In this document: in pieces, positions 18,548 to 27,039 of the stretch
Position numbering within the stretch: the stretch's first letter is position 1
Layout of the letters: every line of letters begins with the position of its first letter
Assembly (NCBI RefSeq): GCF_006494775.1
Contig: NZ_CP041146.1
Location: 3,472,001 to 3,536,000 of the forward strand
From: Nocardioides humi
GTDB lineage: Bacteria > Actinomycetota > Actinomycetes > Propionibacteriales > Nocardioidaceae
Length of the DNA: 64,000 nt
Direction of reading: 5' to 3'
Made by a program: the position numbers and the translations under genes
The notes under the pieces: model-generated
What the model was told of the DNA's origin: nothing
Database searches by the model: none
What the model saw: only the letters and a program-made list of their open reading frames with translations

Positions 18548-20239
18548 GTGGGACGAGCTGGACGAGCCGCCGGGGCCGCGCTGCTCCTCGCCCTCGCCGT
18601 CCTCCTGCTGCTCCCCGCCGCCCCGGCCGCCGCCCACGCCACCCTGATCGCGACCGACCCGGCCGCCGGCGCCGTCCTCCCGGCCGCGCCCGACAGGGTC
18701 CGGTTCACCTTCGACGAGAAGGTCTCCCTCGTCCCCGACGGGGTGCGGGTCTTCGACGCCGCAGGCGACCCGGTGGCGTCGTCGGCCACCGCCCGCGACG
18801 CGGTGCTCGAGGTCGACCTCCCCGACGAGGTCGGCACCGGGACGCTCGTCGTCGTCTGGCGGGTCGTCTCCGCCGACGGCCACCCGATCAGCGGGTCCCT
18901 CGCGTTCAGTGTCGGCGCGCCGAGCGAGCAGGTCGTCGCCGTACCGGTCCCCGACAGCGGGCCGACCGGTCCGCCCCTGGTCTCCAGCATCGCCACCTGG
19001 GCCGGCTACGTCTCGCTCCTGCTGACCGCGGGACTGGTGGCGTTCGTGGTCCTGTTCGTCCCCGAGCACCACCTCGCCGACCGGGCCCGCGACCGCCTGG
19101 TCCGCTCCTCCCGGATCGGCGCCGGGATCGCGATCGTCGCCTGGCTCGCCGAGGTCCCGCTCACCGCCGTCTACCAGGTCGGCGCCGGCGTCGGCGCCCT
19201 GGCCAAGGGCTCGACCTGGGCCTCGCTGGACCGCCTGGAGTACGTCGTCGCCGGGGTCGTCTCCGCCGGGCTGGTCCTCGCCGTCGTCCTCCTCGGGCGG
19301 GGGCTGGTCGATCGCACCCGGCGTCTCGTCGCGCTGGCCGCCTGCGCGCTCGCGGCCTGCGCGCCCGCGCTCACCGGCCACACCCGCGGCGTGACGCCCG
19401 AGGCGCTCGCTGTGGGGGCCGACATGCTGCACCTGGTCGCCGGCAGCATCTGGCTCGGCGGCCTGGTCGCGCTCGTCCTCGTCCTGCCCGACCTCGGCGG
19501 CCGCGGCGCCCTCGCGGCGGAGGTGCTGGCCCGGTTCTCCGTGGTCGCCGCCGGGGTGCTCGCCGCGCTCGCCGTCACCGGCGTCCTGCTCGCCTGGCGG
19601 ATCGCCGGGTCGTGGGACGTGCTGTTCTCGACCGGCTACGGGCGCCTGCTGCTCGTCAAGATCGGTGCGGCCGCGGTGGCGGTGCTGATCGCCTGCTGGA
19701 ACCGGTTCGTGCTGCTGCCGCGGCTGCGCGACGCCGCGCACCGCAGGGACCGTCGTACCGGCGCCGGGATGCTCGCCCGGTCCACCGCGGCCGAGGCGGT
19801 CGTCCTGGTGGCGGTGCTGCTGCTGACCGGCTTCCTCGTCGACCGCAGCCCCGAGGCCGCGCCCGCCGCCTCGGCTGCCGGCGCGGGCGGGCCGGCCGGC
19901 TCCGGCGGTCCGGTCGAGCCCGCCGTCCGGTCCGTTCGGATGGGCCACATCGAGGTCCGCGCGACCCTCTCCTCGCCGCGACCGGGTCGGGGCACGGTGC
20001 GCGTCGAGCTGCTCGACGTCGACGGCCGGCCGACCGAGGCGTTCGAGGCGCCGCGGCTGCGGCTGGCCGGTGCCGACGTCGACCTCGGTGCGGTGCCCGT
20101 GGACTCCGTCGCCCCGGGCGTCTACTCCGGCCCGGTCGTGATCCCCACGGCCGGCACCTGGCGGCTCCAGGTGTCCCTGCGCCTCGGCGAGTTCGAGAAC
20201 CCGGTCTCCGTGCTGGAGTTCCCGGTCGAGGCGGGCTGA
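18548..20239 (+). CDS. CopC-CopD fusion copper-handling membrane protein
   Basis: A 563-residue protein. A signal peptide (about 1-30) ends at AHA, placing the CopC N-terminal copper-binding His at about residue 31. The CopC domain runs to about 125, with the second copper motif DGHP near residue 117. The CopD domain follows, with about eight membrane helices (about 145-430). A soluble extracytoplasmic FixH/YtkA-like domain forms the end (about 460-563). YcnJ-type fusions take part in copper uptake or resistance. GAGGAGG precedes GTG 18548. It is the second copper-protein gene in the window with the CGAACC-W-GGTTCG palindrome. Confidence 0.87.
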   Translation: MGRAGRAAGAALLLALAVLLLLPAAPAAAHATLIATDPAAGAVLPAAPDRVRFTFDEKVSLVPDGVRVFDAAGDPVASSATARDAVLEVDLPDEVGTGTLVVVWRVVSADGHPISGSLAFSVGAPSEQVVAVPVPDSGPTGPPLVSSIATWAGYVSLLLTAGLVAFVVLFVPEHHLADRARDRLVRSSRIGAGIAIVAWLAEVPLTAVYQVGAGVGALAKGSTWASLDRLEYVVAGVVSAGLVLAVVLLGRGLVDRTRRLVALAACALAACAPALTGHTRGVTPEALAVGADMLHLVAGSIWLGGLVALVLVLPDLGGRGALAAEVLARFSVVAAGVLAALAVTGVLLAWRIAGSWDVLFSTGYGRLLLVKIGAAAVAVLIACWNRFVLLPRLRDAAHRRDRRTGAGMLARSTAAEAVVLVAVLLLTGFLVDRSPEAAPAASAAGAGGPAGSGGPVEPAVRSVRMGHIEVRATLSSPRPGRGTVRVELLDVDGRPTEAFEAPRLRLAGADVDLGAVPVDSVAPGVYSGPVVIPTAGTWRLQVSLRLGEFENPVSVLEFPVEAG

Positions 20240-20255
20240 CCCGCCCCCACATGCA

Positions 20256-20292
20256 GGTGGCACCCGAGCCTTCGATCGTCTCGGGTGCCACC
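20256..20292 (+). terminator. Strong hairpin after copC-copD
   Basis: A perfect 13-bp stem (GGTGGCACCCGAG and CTCGGGTGCCACC) closes an 11-base loop, beginning 16 bp after the CopC-CopD stop. There is no T-tract; probable terminator. Confidence 0.75.
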
Positions 20293-20553
20293 GCTGACAC
20301 GTGAACCTTGGCTACCAGGCGTGCACCATCAACAACTGCTCCGGAAGTCTTCCGGACGCCAGCGCCCAATTCAGAAGGGTAGATCGCCGCGTGGGTACCT
20401 GGATCACGTGTTGCTCTTGAGTTCTTGGAGTCCTTTGTACGCCGCTCCCCGGCCACCTTCAAGGCTTGTCTTTTCGGCGCCGACGGGGAACGCTGGCGGG
20501 TTGGGGGGAGGTTTCTCCTCCGGCCCCTTGCCCGCCTCTCGGGCGGGTGGATC
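20293..20553. other. Non-coding gap between convergent genes
   Basis: About 260 bp with visibly lower GC than the neighbours. A CCCGCC/GGCGGG hairpin (about 20531-20546) probably ends the HAD gene on the minus strand. A 31-codon minus-strand frame (20312-20407) exists but has no ribosome site and mixed third-position use, so I do not call it. No RNA gene is recognised. Confidence 0.35.
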
Positions 20554-21363
20554 TCAGGCGCTGAGCGCGCGCCGCCGGGCGCCGATCCAGACCGCCGCGC
20601 CGACGGCGACGACGCCCCCGACGGCGAGCGCCGCGAGGGTCGGCTTGGGCGGCGGCAGGTGCAGCCGCGACTGCAGCGCGACCGGCCGGGTGAACACCAG
20701 GACCGGCCAGCCCCGCGCCGCCGCGACCTTGCGCAGCTCCTTGTCCGGGTTGACGGCGTGCGGGTGGCCGACCGCCTCGAGCATGGGTACGTCGGTCACC
20801 GAGTCGGAGTACCCGTAGGACCCCTCGAGGTCGTAGCCGACGCTCTCGGCCAGCGCCCGGATCGCGTTCGCCTTCTCCTCCGCGTAGGCGTAGTACTCGA
20901 TCTCCCCGGTGTACCGGCCGTCCTCCACCTTGAGCCGGGTCGCCACCACCCGGTCCGCGCCGAGGAGCGCGCCGATCGGCTCGACGACCTCGCTGCCGGA
21001 CGTGGAGACGATGACCACGTCCCGGCCCGCCTCATGGTGCTCGTCGACGAGGCGGACCGCCTCGTCGTACACGAGAGGGTCGACGACATTGTGCAGCGTG
21101 TCGGCCACGATCTCGCGGACCGTCGCGACGTCCCAGCCGGCGCACAGCTGCGACATGAACTGCCGCATCTTCTCGACCTGGTCGTGGTCGGCGCCGCCGA
21201 TCATGAACACGAACTGGGCGTACGCCGAGCGCAGCACCGCGCGCCGTGAGATCAGCCCGCCCGCCTGGAACGGCTTGCTGAACGCGAGCACGCTCGACTT
21301 GGCGATGATCGTCTTGTCGAGGTCGAAGAACGCGGCGGTGGGCGGCGTGCCCGCGGGAGCCAT
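20554..21363 (-). CDS. HAD-superfamily (SerB-like, IB family) phosphatase with C-terminal membrane anchor
   Basis: A 269-residue HAD hydrolase. Motif I is FFDLDKT (nucleophile Asp about residue 13), motif II IVSTSG, a Lys in YAEEKA, and motif IV YSDSVTD. A single hydrophobic helix near the end (about 243-262) suggests membrane anchoring. It is divergent from ssd and the tad genes, matching the Mycobacterium tuberculosis order Rv3661-Rv3660c. ATG 21363 is used because the upstream ATG at 21396 adds only residues unlike the family. Confidence 0.87.
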   Translation of the reverse strand: MAPAGTPPTAAFFDLDKTIIAKSSVLAFSKPFQAGGLISRRAVLRSAYAQFVFMIGGADHDQVEKMRQFMSQLCAGWDVATVREIVADTLHNVVDPLVYDEAVRLVDEHHEAGRDVVIVSTSGSEVVEPIGALLGADRVVATRLKVEDGRYTGEIEYYAYAEEKANAIRALAESVGYDLEGSYGYSDSVTDVPMLEAVGHPHAVNPDKELRKVAAARGWPVLVFTRPVALQSRLHLPPPKPTLAALAVGGVVAVGAAVWIGARRRALSA

Positions 21364-21506
21364 GCGTCCATCGTAGGTGAGCCCCTGCGGCCCCATCCGT
21401 CACACGCGCCGCCGTCCGCCGTCCACAGGCGGGCTCCGGGCGCGCTCCCTCCACAGGCCGCGGCGGTCGGGGCATGGCGATGTCGGCCGGTGGCGAGAAC
21501 CTCGGC

Positions 21507-22598
21507 ATGACCCACGACCGACCCTCCCCTCTCCCGCACGCCCGTGCCGCGGACGTGCCGCCCCTGGTGGTGACCGCCGATGACGACCTGCTGGCCGAGC
21601 TGCTGCCGCTCGCCGCCGCGGCCGACGTGGCCCCGACGATCGCCCGCGACCCGCTGACCGCCCTGGTCACGTGGACGCGCGCGCCGGTCGTCCTCGTCGG
21701 CGCCGACCTCGCGGCCGCGATGGTCCAGGTGGCCCCCGAGTCCCGGCCGCGGAGCTACGTCGTGAGCGGATCCCGCCCGCCCGACCGGCTGTTCCGGACG
21801 ACCCTGGACCTCGGCGCCGAGAGCGTCATCGAGCTGCCCGGCTCCGCCGACTGGGTGGTCGAGCTGCTCGCCGACCTCACCGAGCGCCAGCCCGGCCGCG
21901 CCCGGGTGATCGGGGTGATCGGCGGCAGCGGCGGCGCGGGCGCGACCACCTTCGCCTGCGCGCTCGGGCAGTGGGCGGCCCGGTCCGGCGATGCCGTCGT
22001 CGTCGACTGCGACCCCCAGGGTCCCGGCCTCGACCGGATGCTCGGCCTCGAGCGGTGCGAGGGCTTCCGCTGGGACGCGCTGTGCCAGACCACGGGGCGG
22101 CTCTCGGCCCGCTCGCTGCGGGAGGCGCTGCCGCGGCGGGGGAGCCTGGGCGTGCTGTCGTGGTACGTCGACGGGCGGGTGCAGAGCCTCCAGGCGTTCG
22201 CCGTCCGCGAGGCCCTGTCCGCCGCGCGCCGCGGCCACCGGGTGGTCGTCGTCGACCTCCCACGCTCGCCGGACCCGCTGGTCGACGAGGTCGCCGCACG
22301 CTGCGACCAGCTGCTCGTCGTGACCGCCGGCAGCGTGGTCGGGGTCGCGGGCGCGGCCCGGATGCGCGCCCGGTTCGCCGACCATGCCGATCCCGGGGTC
22401 GTCCTGCGCGGCGAGGCGTTCGCGGCCGACGAGGTCGCGCGGGCGGTGGGCCTGCCGGTGCTCGCGCAGATGCGCGACCAGCGGGGGCTCGCCGAGGCGG
22501 TCGACCTGGGTCTCGGACCGCTGCGCTCCTACCGCGGCCCGCTGGCCCGCGCGGTCGCGCGGGTGCTCGACGGCTCGGCCGCGGAGCTGGCGGCATGA
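21507..22598 (+). CDS. ssd: Septum-site-determining / CpaE-like P-loop protein
   Basis: A 363-residue protein with a receiver-like N-terminus and a MinD/CpaE-type ATPase domain. The Walker A region (GGSGGAGATT, about residues 139-148) lacks the usual signature lysine just before its Thr pair, so ATP binding may be altered. It matches Ssd (Rv3660c), implicated in division-site control and encoded with Flp/tad genes. ATG 21507 is preferred, although an in-frame ATG at 21474 would add 11 residues. It overlaps tadA (ATGA). Confidence 0.8.
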   Translation: MTHDRPSPLPHARAADVPPLVVTADDDLLAELLPLAAAADVAPTIARDPLTALVTWTRAPVVLVGADLAAAMVQVAPESRPRSYVVSGSRPPDRLFRTTLDLGAESVIELPGSADWVVELLADLTERQPGRARVIGVIGGSGGAGATTFACALGQWAARSGDAVVVDCDPQGPGLDRMLGLERCEGFRWDALCQTTGRLSARSLREALPRRGSLGVLSWYVDGRVQSLQAFAVREALSAARRGHRVVVVDLPRSPDPLVDEVAARCDQLLVVTAGSVVGVAGAARMRARFADHADPGVVLRGEAFAADEVARAVGLPVLAQMRDQRGLAEAVDLGLGPLRSYRGPLARAVARVLDGSAAELAA

Positions 22599-23788
22599 GG
22601 TCGACAGCCGACGCCGTCGGACCGGGCGGCGACGTCTCCGTCCTGGTCGAGGACGTCCGTGCCCGGCTGGCCCGCACGCCCGGCGACCTCAGCCCGCACC
22701 GGGTGGCCGACGCCCTCCGCGCCGCCGGCCGGCCGGTCGGCGACGCGACCGTGCTCGCGGTCTACGAGGCGCTGCGGCGCGACATCATCGGCGCCGGCCC
22801 GCTGGAGCCGCTGCTCGCCCTGCCCGGGGTCACCGACGTCCTCGTCAACGGGCCGGGGCCGGTCCGGATCGACCGTGGCGAGGGCGTCGAGGAGACCGGC
22901 GTGGTGCTGCCGTCGGAGGAGGCCTGCCGCCGGCTGGCGCAGCGGCTGGTCGCCAGCGGCGGCCGCCGGCTCGACGACGCCGCGCCCTGGGCCGACGTAC
23001 GACTGCCCGACGGGACCCGGTGCCACGCCCTGCTCGCTCCGCTGGCCCAGCCCGGGACGGCGATCTCGCTGCGCGTGCCCCGCCGGGACGGCTTCTCCCT
23101 CGCGGAGCTGCAGGCCGCCGGCGCCCTGTCCGACGAGGGCCTGGCGCTGGTCGAGCAGGTGGTCGACGCGCGGCTCGCGTTCCTGGTCACCGGCGGGACC
23201 GGCGGCGGCAAGACCACGCTGCTCGCCGCCCTCCTGGGTGCCGTCGACCCGAGGGAGCGGATCGTCGTGGTCGAGGATGCCGCCGAGCTCCGGCCCGACC
23301 ACCCGCAGGTCGTCGGCCTCGAGGCCCGGCCGGCCAACCTGGAGGGAACGGGTGCCGTCGTGCTCCGCGACCTGGTCCGCCAGGCGCTGCGGATGCGACC
23401 CGACCGGCTGGTCGTCGGCGAGGTCCGCGACGCCGCCGTCGTGGACCTCCTGGCCGCGATGAACACCGGCCACGAGGGCGGCTGCGGCACCCTGCACGCC
23501 AACTCCGCCGCCGACGTCCCCGCCCGCGTCGAGGCGCTCGCCCTCGGCGCCGGGCTCGCCCGCGACGCCGCCCACAGCCAGCTGGCGGCGGGCCTCGACG
23601 CGATCCTCCACGTCCGGCGCGACCGTGGCTCGGGGCGCCGGCGCCTGGGGGAGGTCGCGGTCGTCGTCCGCGGTCCCGACGGGCTCGCGCGGACCGAGGT
23701 CGCCGTCTCCTTCGGCGCCACCGGTACGCCGACGAGCGGCCCGGGGGCGCGGCGGCTGCTGGGGCTGCTGGACGGGACGAGGCGATGA
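22595..23788 (+). CDS. tadA: TadA/CpaF-type secretion ATPase
   Basis: A 397-residue type II/IV secretion ATPase with Walker A GGTGGGKTT (about 203-211), an Asp box (VVVEDAAELRP), Walker B (MRPDRLVVGEVRD) and a His box (GTLHANSA). It energises assembly or export of Flp-type pilin subunits at the membrane. It is coupled by ATGA to ssd and tadB. Confidence 0.92.
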   Translation: MRSTADAVGPGGDVSVLVEDVRARLARTPGDLSPHRVADALRAAGRPVGDATVLAVYEALRRDIIGAGPLEPLLALPGVTDVLVNGPGPVRIDRGEGVEETGVVLPSEEACRRLAQRLVASGGRRLDDAAPWADVRLPDGTRCHALLAPLAQPGTAISLRVPRRDGFSLAELQAAGALSDEGLALVEQVVDARLAFLVTGGTGGGKTTLLAALLGAVDPRERIVVVEDAAELRPDHPQVVGLEARPANLEGTGAVVLRDLVRQALRMRPDRLVVGEVRDAAVVDLLAAMNTGHEGGCGTLHANSAADVPARVEALALGAGLARDAAHSQLAAGLDAILHVRRDRGSGRRRLGEVAVVVRGPDGLARTEVAVSFGATGTPTSGPGARRLLGLLDGTRR

Positions 23789-24597
23789 CCGGCGCTGGGA
23801 CGGTCACCGTCGTGGCCGCCGTGGCGGTCACCGTCGCCGGAGGCATCGTGCTGCTGGCTCCCGCGCGGCAGCGGCTCGCCGGGCCGGCGGACCGGGACGG
23901 CGGCCGGCCCGCTCGGGGACGGCTCCTGCCGGCCGTGGTCGTGGCGGCCGTGGTGGCCATGGCGGGTCGCGGCTCCCCGCAGGGGGTGGTGCTGCCGCTC
24001 CTCGCGGTCGCCCTCGGCGCCGCGGTGGTCCGCGGTCTCGCCGCGCGGCGCCGGGACCGCGCGGCGGCGGAGGTGCGCCGTCGCGTCGTCGACCTCTGCG
24101 ACGCGCTGCGGTCCGAGCTCGCCGCCGGCCAGACCGCAGCCGGTGCGCTCGACCGCGCCGCGGCCGAGTGGCCGCTCGTCGCACCCGCCGCCCGGGCCGC
24201 CCGCACCGGCGGCGACGTGGTCGCCGCGCTCCGCGGGCTCGCCGCGACGCCGGGCGGCGACGCCCTGCGCGTGGTCGCCGCGGCCTGGCAGGTCGCGCAC
24301 CGGACGGGGCACGGCCTGGCCGACACCCTGGGCCGGGTCGCGTCCGACCTGCGCGCCGCCGAGCGCACCCGCCGGGTCGTCGGCGGCGAGCTCGCGTCCG
24401 CCCGCGCCACCGCCCGCCTCCTCGCGGGCCTGCCGGTGCTCGCGCTGGTGATGGGATCCGGCGCCGGTGCCGATCCGCTGCGGTTCCTGCTCGGCCACCC
24501 GGCCGGACTCGCCTGCCTGGCCGGCGGTCTCGCCGCCGGGTACGCCGGGCTCGCCTGGATCGAGGCGCTGGCGCGGGACGTCGACCGCCATGGCTGA
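23785..24597 (+). CDS. tadB: TadB-type membrane protein
   Basis: A 270-residue membrane protein with two N-terminal helices, a cytoplasmic T2SSF/GspF-like domain (about 85-205) and two C-terminal helices. It is a platform protein partner of TadA. The start overlaps the tadA stop by 4 bp and the end overlaps tadC by 8 bp. Confidence 0.87.
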   Translation: MTGAGTVTVVAAVAVTVAGGIVLLAPARQRLAGPADRDGGRPARGRLLPAVVVAAVVAMAGRGSPQGVVLPLLAVALGAAVVRGLAARRRDRAAAEVRRRVVDLCDALRSELAAGQTAAGALDRAAAEWPLVAPAARAARTGGDVVAALRGLAATPGGDALRVVAAAWQVAHRTGHGLADTLGRVASDLRAAERTRRVVGGELASARATARLLAGLPVLALVMGSGAGADPLRFLLGHPAGLACLAGGLAAGYAGLAWIEALARDVDRHG

Positions 24598-25333
24598 CGT
24601 GCTCCTGGTCGGCCTGCTCGTGGCCGGCGCGGTGCTGGTGGGTTCCGGGGCCGGGACGCGCTGGATCCCCGGTCCGGACCGGTCTGCCCGCGCGTCGGGC
24701 CCGGGCTCGGGCTCGGACGACGACGGGCTGCTGCGTCGCGGCCGGGCCCTCTGGGCCCTCCTCGCGGGCGGCGGCGCCGCGGTCCTGCTCGGCGGTCCGC
24801 TCGCGCTGCCCGCAGGCGCCGCCGCGGCCGGTGCCGTGTGGGTGGTCGCCGGGCGGCTGGAGCCGCGGACGGTGCGGCAGCACCGCGAGGAGGTACGCCG
24901 CGACCTGCCGCACGTCGTCACCCTGCTCGCCGCCGGCCTGCGGGCGGGCCAGGCGCCGGGCGAGGCGATCGAGCTGGTCTGCCGCGCCCTCCCCGGTGCC
25001 GCCTCCGCCCGGCTCGCCACCGTGGCCGCGCGGCTCCGCCTCGGCGGCGACGCCGCCACGATCTGGGGCCGGCTCGCCGACGACCCGGACCTCGGACCGC
25101 TCGGCCGGACCCTCGGGCGGGCGCACCGCACCGGGGCACCGGTGGTCGCGGCCGTCGAGGGACTCGCCGACGAGCTCGGGTCCCGCGCCCGGGCGGAGGT
25201 CGAGGACCGGGCGCGGGCGGTCGGGGTGCGTGCCGCCGTACCGCTGGGGGTGTGCCTGCTCCCGTCCTTCCTGCTGCTCGGGATCGTGCCGCTGGCGGTC
25301 TCGCTCGCGGGGAGCATCGTGGCCGGGCAGTGA
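24590..25333 (+). CDS. tadC: TadC-type membrane protein
   Basis: A 247-residue paralogue of TadB with a T2SSF domain (about 95-215) and a C-terminal membrane helix. It is expected to pair with TadB in the pilus platform. ATG 24590 lies inside the end of tadB. Confidence 0.87.
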   Translation: MADVLLVGLLVAGAVLVGSGAGTRWIPGPDRSARASGPGSGSDDDGLLRRGRALWALLAGGGAAVLLGGPLALPAGAAAAGAVWVVAGRLEPRTVRQHREEVRRDLPHVVTLLAAGLRAGQAPGEAIELVCRALPGAASARLATVAARLRLGGDAATIWGRLADDPDLGPLGRTLGRAHRTGAPVVAAVEGLADELGSRARAEVEDRARAVGVRAAVPLGVCLLPSFLLLGIVPLAVSLAGSIVAGQ

Positions 25334-25515
25334 CCGGTCGGACCGTGCTCACCAGCCCCATCCGTACCACCGGGAGCCGTCGGCCGTCCCCAGGCCGGTG
25401 GTCGAGGGGTGGCTGTCCACAGGGCCGGTGCCGTGGAGGGGGCGAGGTCGGCCGGGGCGCGCAGGATCGGGGACCGACAGCCGCACCGGGCGGCTGCAGA
25501 CGAACGGAGAGACCC

Positions 25516-25695
25516 TTGGCACTGCGCACCTCACGCCGCGACGAGCGGGGCGTCACCACAGCGGAGTACGCCGTCGCGACCGCCGCCGGCGCCGGCTTCG
25601 CCGGACTGCTCTACAAGCTGCTCAGCGGCGGATTCGGCGACAAGCTCATCAAGACCCTGTTCGACCATGTCCTCGGCCTGCTCGGGCTGCGCTGA
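25516..25695 (+). CDS. Flp-family small pilin (DUF4244-like)
   Basis: A 59-residue pilin-like protein. The basic leader (LALRTSRRDERG) precedes VTTAEYAVATAAGAGFAGLL, with the conserved Thr-Ala-Glu-Tyr just before the hydrophobic helix as in Flp pilins (Rv3656c-like). The start is the rare TTG 25516 with GGAGAG 4 bp upstream; no ATG or GTG is in frame. Position between tadC and the TadE-like gene is the family norm. Confidence 0.75.
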   Translation: MALRTSRRDERGVTTAEYAVATAAGAGFAGLLYKLLSGGFGDKLIKTLFDHVLGLLGLR

Positions 25696-25699
25696 CCGG

Positions 25700-25735
25700 C
25701 CGCGGGACCAGCCGCGGGACCAGCCGCGGGACCAG
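25700..25735 (+). repeat. Three tandem 12-bp repeats before the TadE-like gene
   Basis: CCGCGGGACCAG occurs three times without interruption, between the flp stop and GTG 25745. The unit length is a multiple of three, so in the tadE frame it would read as repeated Pro-Arg-Asp-Gln. Confidence 0.85.
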
Positions 25736-25744
25736 CGGGGTGCC

Positions 25745-26089
25745 GTGACGGCCGAGCTGGCGCTCGCGCTGCCGGTGCTGCTCGCCCTCACCGCGGGCCT
25801 GGTGTGGCTGCTCGCGGTCGCCGTGGCGCAGGTCCGGACCGTCGACGCGGCCCGCGAGGCCGCGCGGGCCGTCGCCCGCGGCGACGACACCGCCCGCGCC
25901 GTGGCCCTCGGCGAGCGGGTCGCCCCGGACGGCGTCCGCCTGTCCGTCACCCGCTCGGGCGACCGTGTCGTCGTCCGCGCCCGCGGCCGGATCAGCGGAC
26001 CCGGCGGGCTGCTCCGGGCCATCCCCGGTGCGACCCTCGCCGCCGAGGCGGTCGCGACCGCCGAGCAGGAAGGAGGCGATCGACGGTGA
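25745..26089 (+). CDS. TadE-like pseudopilin
   Basis: A 114-residue TadE-family protein (Rv3655c-like): a short N-terminus VTAELALALPVLLALTAGLVW with Glu at the typical position, one membrane helix, and an exported small domain. GTG 25745 is the simplest start. ATG 25667 is in frame and would add 26 residues, including the RDQP repeat, overlapping the pilin gene. It ends in an overlap (GTGA) with the next gene. Confidence 0.78.
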   Translation: MTAELALALPVLLALTAGLVWLLAVAVAQVRTVDAAREAARAVARGDDTARAVALGERVAPDGVRLSVTRSGDRVVVRARGRISGPGGLLRAIPGATLAAEAVATAEQEGGDRR

Positions 26090-26448
26090 GCCGGATCGCG
26101 GCCGACCGCGGCGCCGCAACTGTCCTCGCCGTGGCGCTGGCGGGCGTGCTGCTGCTCGTCGGCGCCGCCACCGGCCTGGTCGGTGCGCTCCTCGTCGCCC
26201 ACCGCCGTGCGCAGGCCGCCGCGGACCTGTCCGCCCTCGCGGCCGCGACCTCCCTGGCCGGACGGGTGGCCCACCCCGGTCGCGACCCGTGCACGGAGGC
26301 CACCGATGTCGCCGCCGCCAACGGCGCCGCGCTGGTCAGCTGCCGGATCGACGGGCGCGAGGTCGTCGTCGAGGTCCGGGTCACCGGCCCCCGGTGGCTG
26401 GGCCAGGACCAGGACCTGGTCGCCGCCGCCCGCGCCGGCCCTGGCTGA
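26086..26448 (+). CDS. TadG/TadE-like secretion-neighbourhood protein
   Basis: A 120-residue protein: short N-terminus RIAADRGAATVLAVAL, one membrane helix (about 10-38), then a small domain with two cysteines (about 67 and 85). It corresponds to Rv3654c, the last gene of the mycobacterial locus. AAGGAGG lies 10 bp before GTG 26086. Confidence 0.75.
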   Translation: MSRIAADRGAATVLAVALAGVLLLVGAATGLVGALLVAHRRAQAAADLSALAAATSLAGRVAHPGRDPCTEATDVAAANGAALVSCRIDGREVVVEVRVTGPRWLGQDQDLVAAARAGPG

Positions 26449-26455
26449 CTTGGAC

Positions 26456-26695
26456 GGGCCGAGCGTGTCGCCCGATCGAGAGCACCGCACGGTCCTCGCT
26501 TCGCGTCGGACCGCGGGCGCCCTCGATGCGCTTCGCGCGGGGACGCCACGCTGCCGGCCGCGCGGTCGGGCTCGGCTGAGCGCACGCCTGTGTGGCGACC
26601 AGACGCCTCACGACGTGCTTGGGCCGAGCGTGTCGCCCGATCGAGAGCACCGCACGGTCCTCGCTTCGCGTCGGACCGCGGGCGCCCTCGATGCG
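26456..26695. repeat. 75-bp perfect direct repeat between convergent genes
   Basis: The same 75 bp occurs at 26456-26530 and 26621-26695, 165 bp apart. Each copy can fold: CGGTCC and GGACCG enclose 12 bases, and ATCGAG pairs with CTCGAT outside them. The rest of the 266-bp gap (26449-26714) holds no gene. The copies may act as terminators for the tad operon and the opposing gene, or be members of a dispersed repeat family. Confidence 0.9.
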
Positions 26696-26714
26696 TCGTG
26701 CGTTGCCGGGCCAC

Positions 26715-27026
26715 TCAGCCGTCGTCGTCAGTGAGCTCGGAGCGGCGGCGCTCCAGCTCGACCTGGTCGAGCTTCTCCGACAGCTCGCCGAGCCGCTTGT
26801 GCTCCTTGCGCCGCTGCCAGCTCTGCCGGGCGCCGACCTTCATCATCCACAGACCGGCGACGACCAGCAGGGTCGAGGCAGCGCCCCACAGGACGAGCGT
26901 GCCCGGGGCGACGTCCCAGTTCAGGATCTCGGCCGACCGGTGCTTGTAGTCGATGCTCGCGCCGAAGAAGCTGAGCACCAGGGCGATCACACCGACGACC
27001 AGCACCACCAGTCCGAGCAGCAGCAT
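26715..27026 (-). CDS. Small membrane protein with two helices
   Basis: A 103-residue protein with two membrane helices (about 1-22 and 43-64) and a charged, helical C-terminal tail (about 70-103), probably coiled. No function is recognised. It lies 13 bp downstream of the helicase gene on the same strand, so it is likely co-transcribed. Confidence 0.7.
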   Translation of the reverse strand: MLLLGLVVLVVGVIALVLSFFGASIDYKHRSAEILNWDVAPGTLVLWGAASTLLVVAGLWMMKVGARQSWQRRKEHKRLGELSEKLDQVELERRRSELTDDDG

Positions 27027-27039
27027 GGCGGCAGGATAG

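Noticed and set aside
20312..20407. 31-codon minus-strand frame in the gap after copC-copD
   Set aside because: No ribosome site, mixed third-position use and no recognised family.
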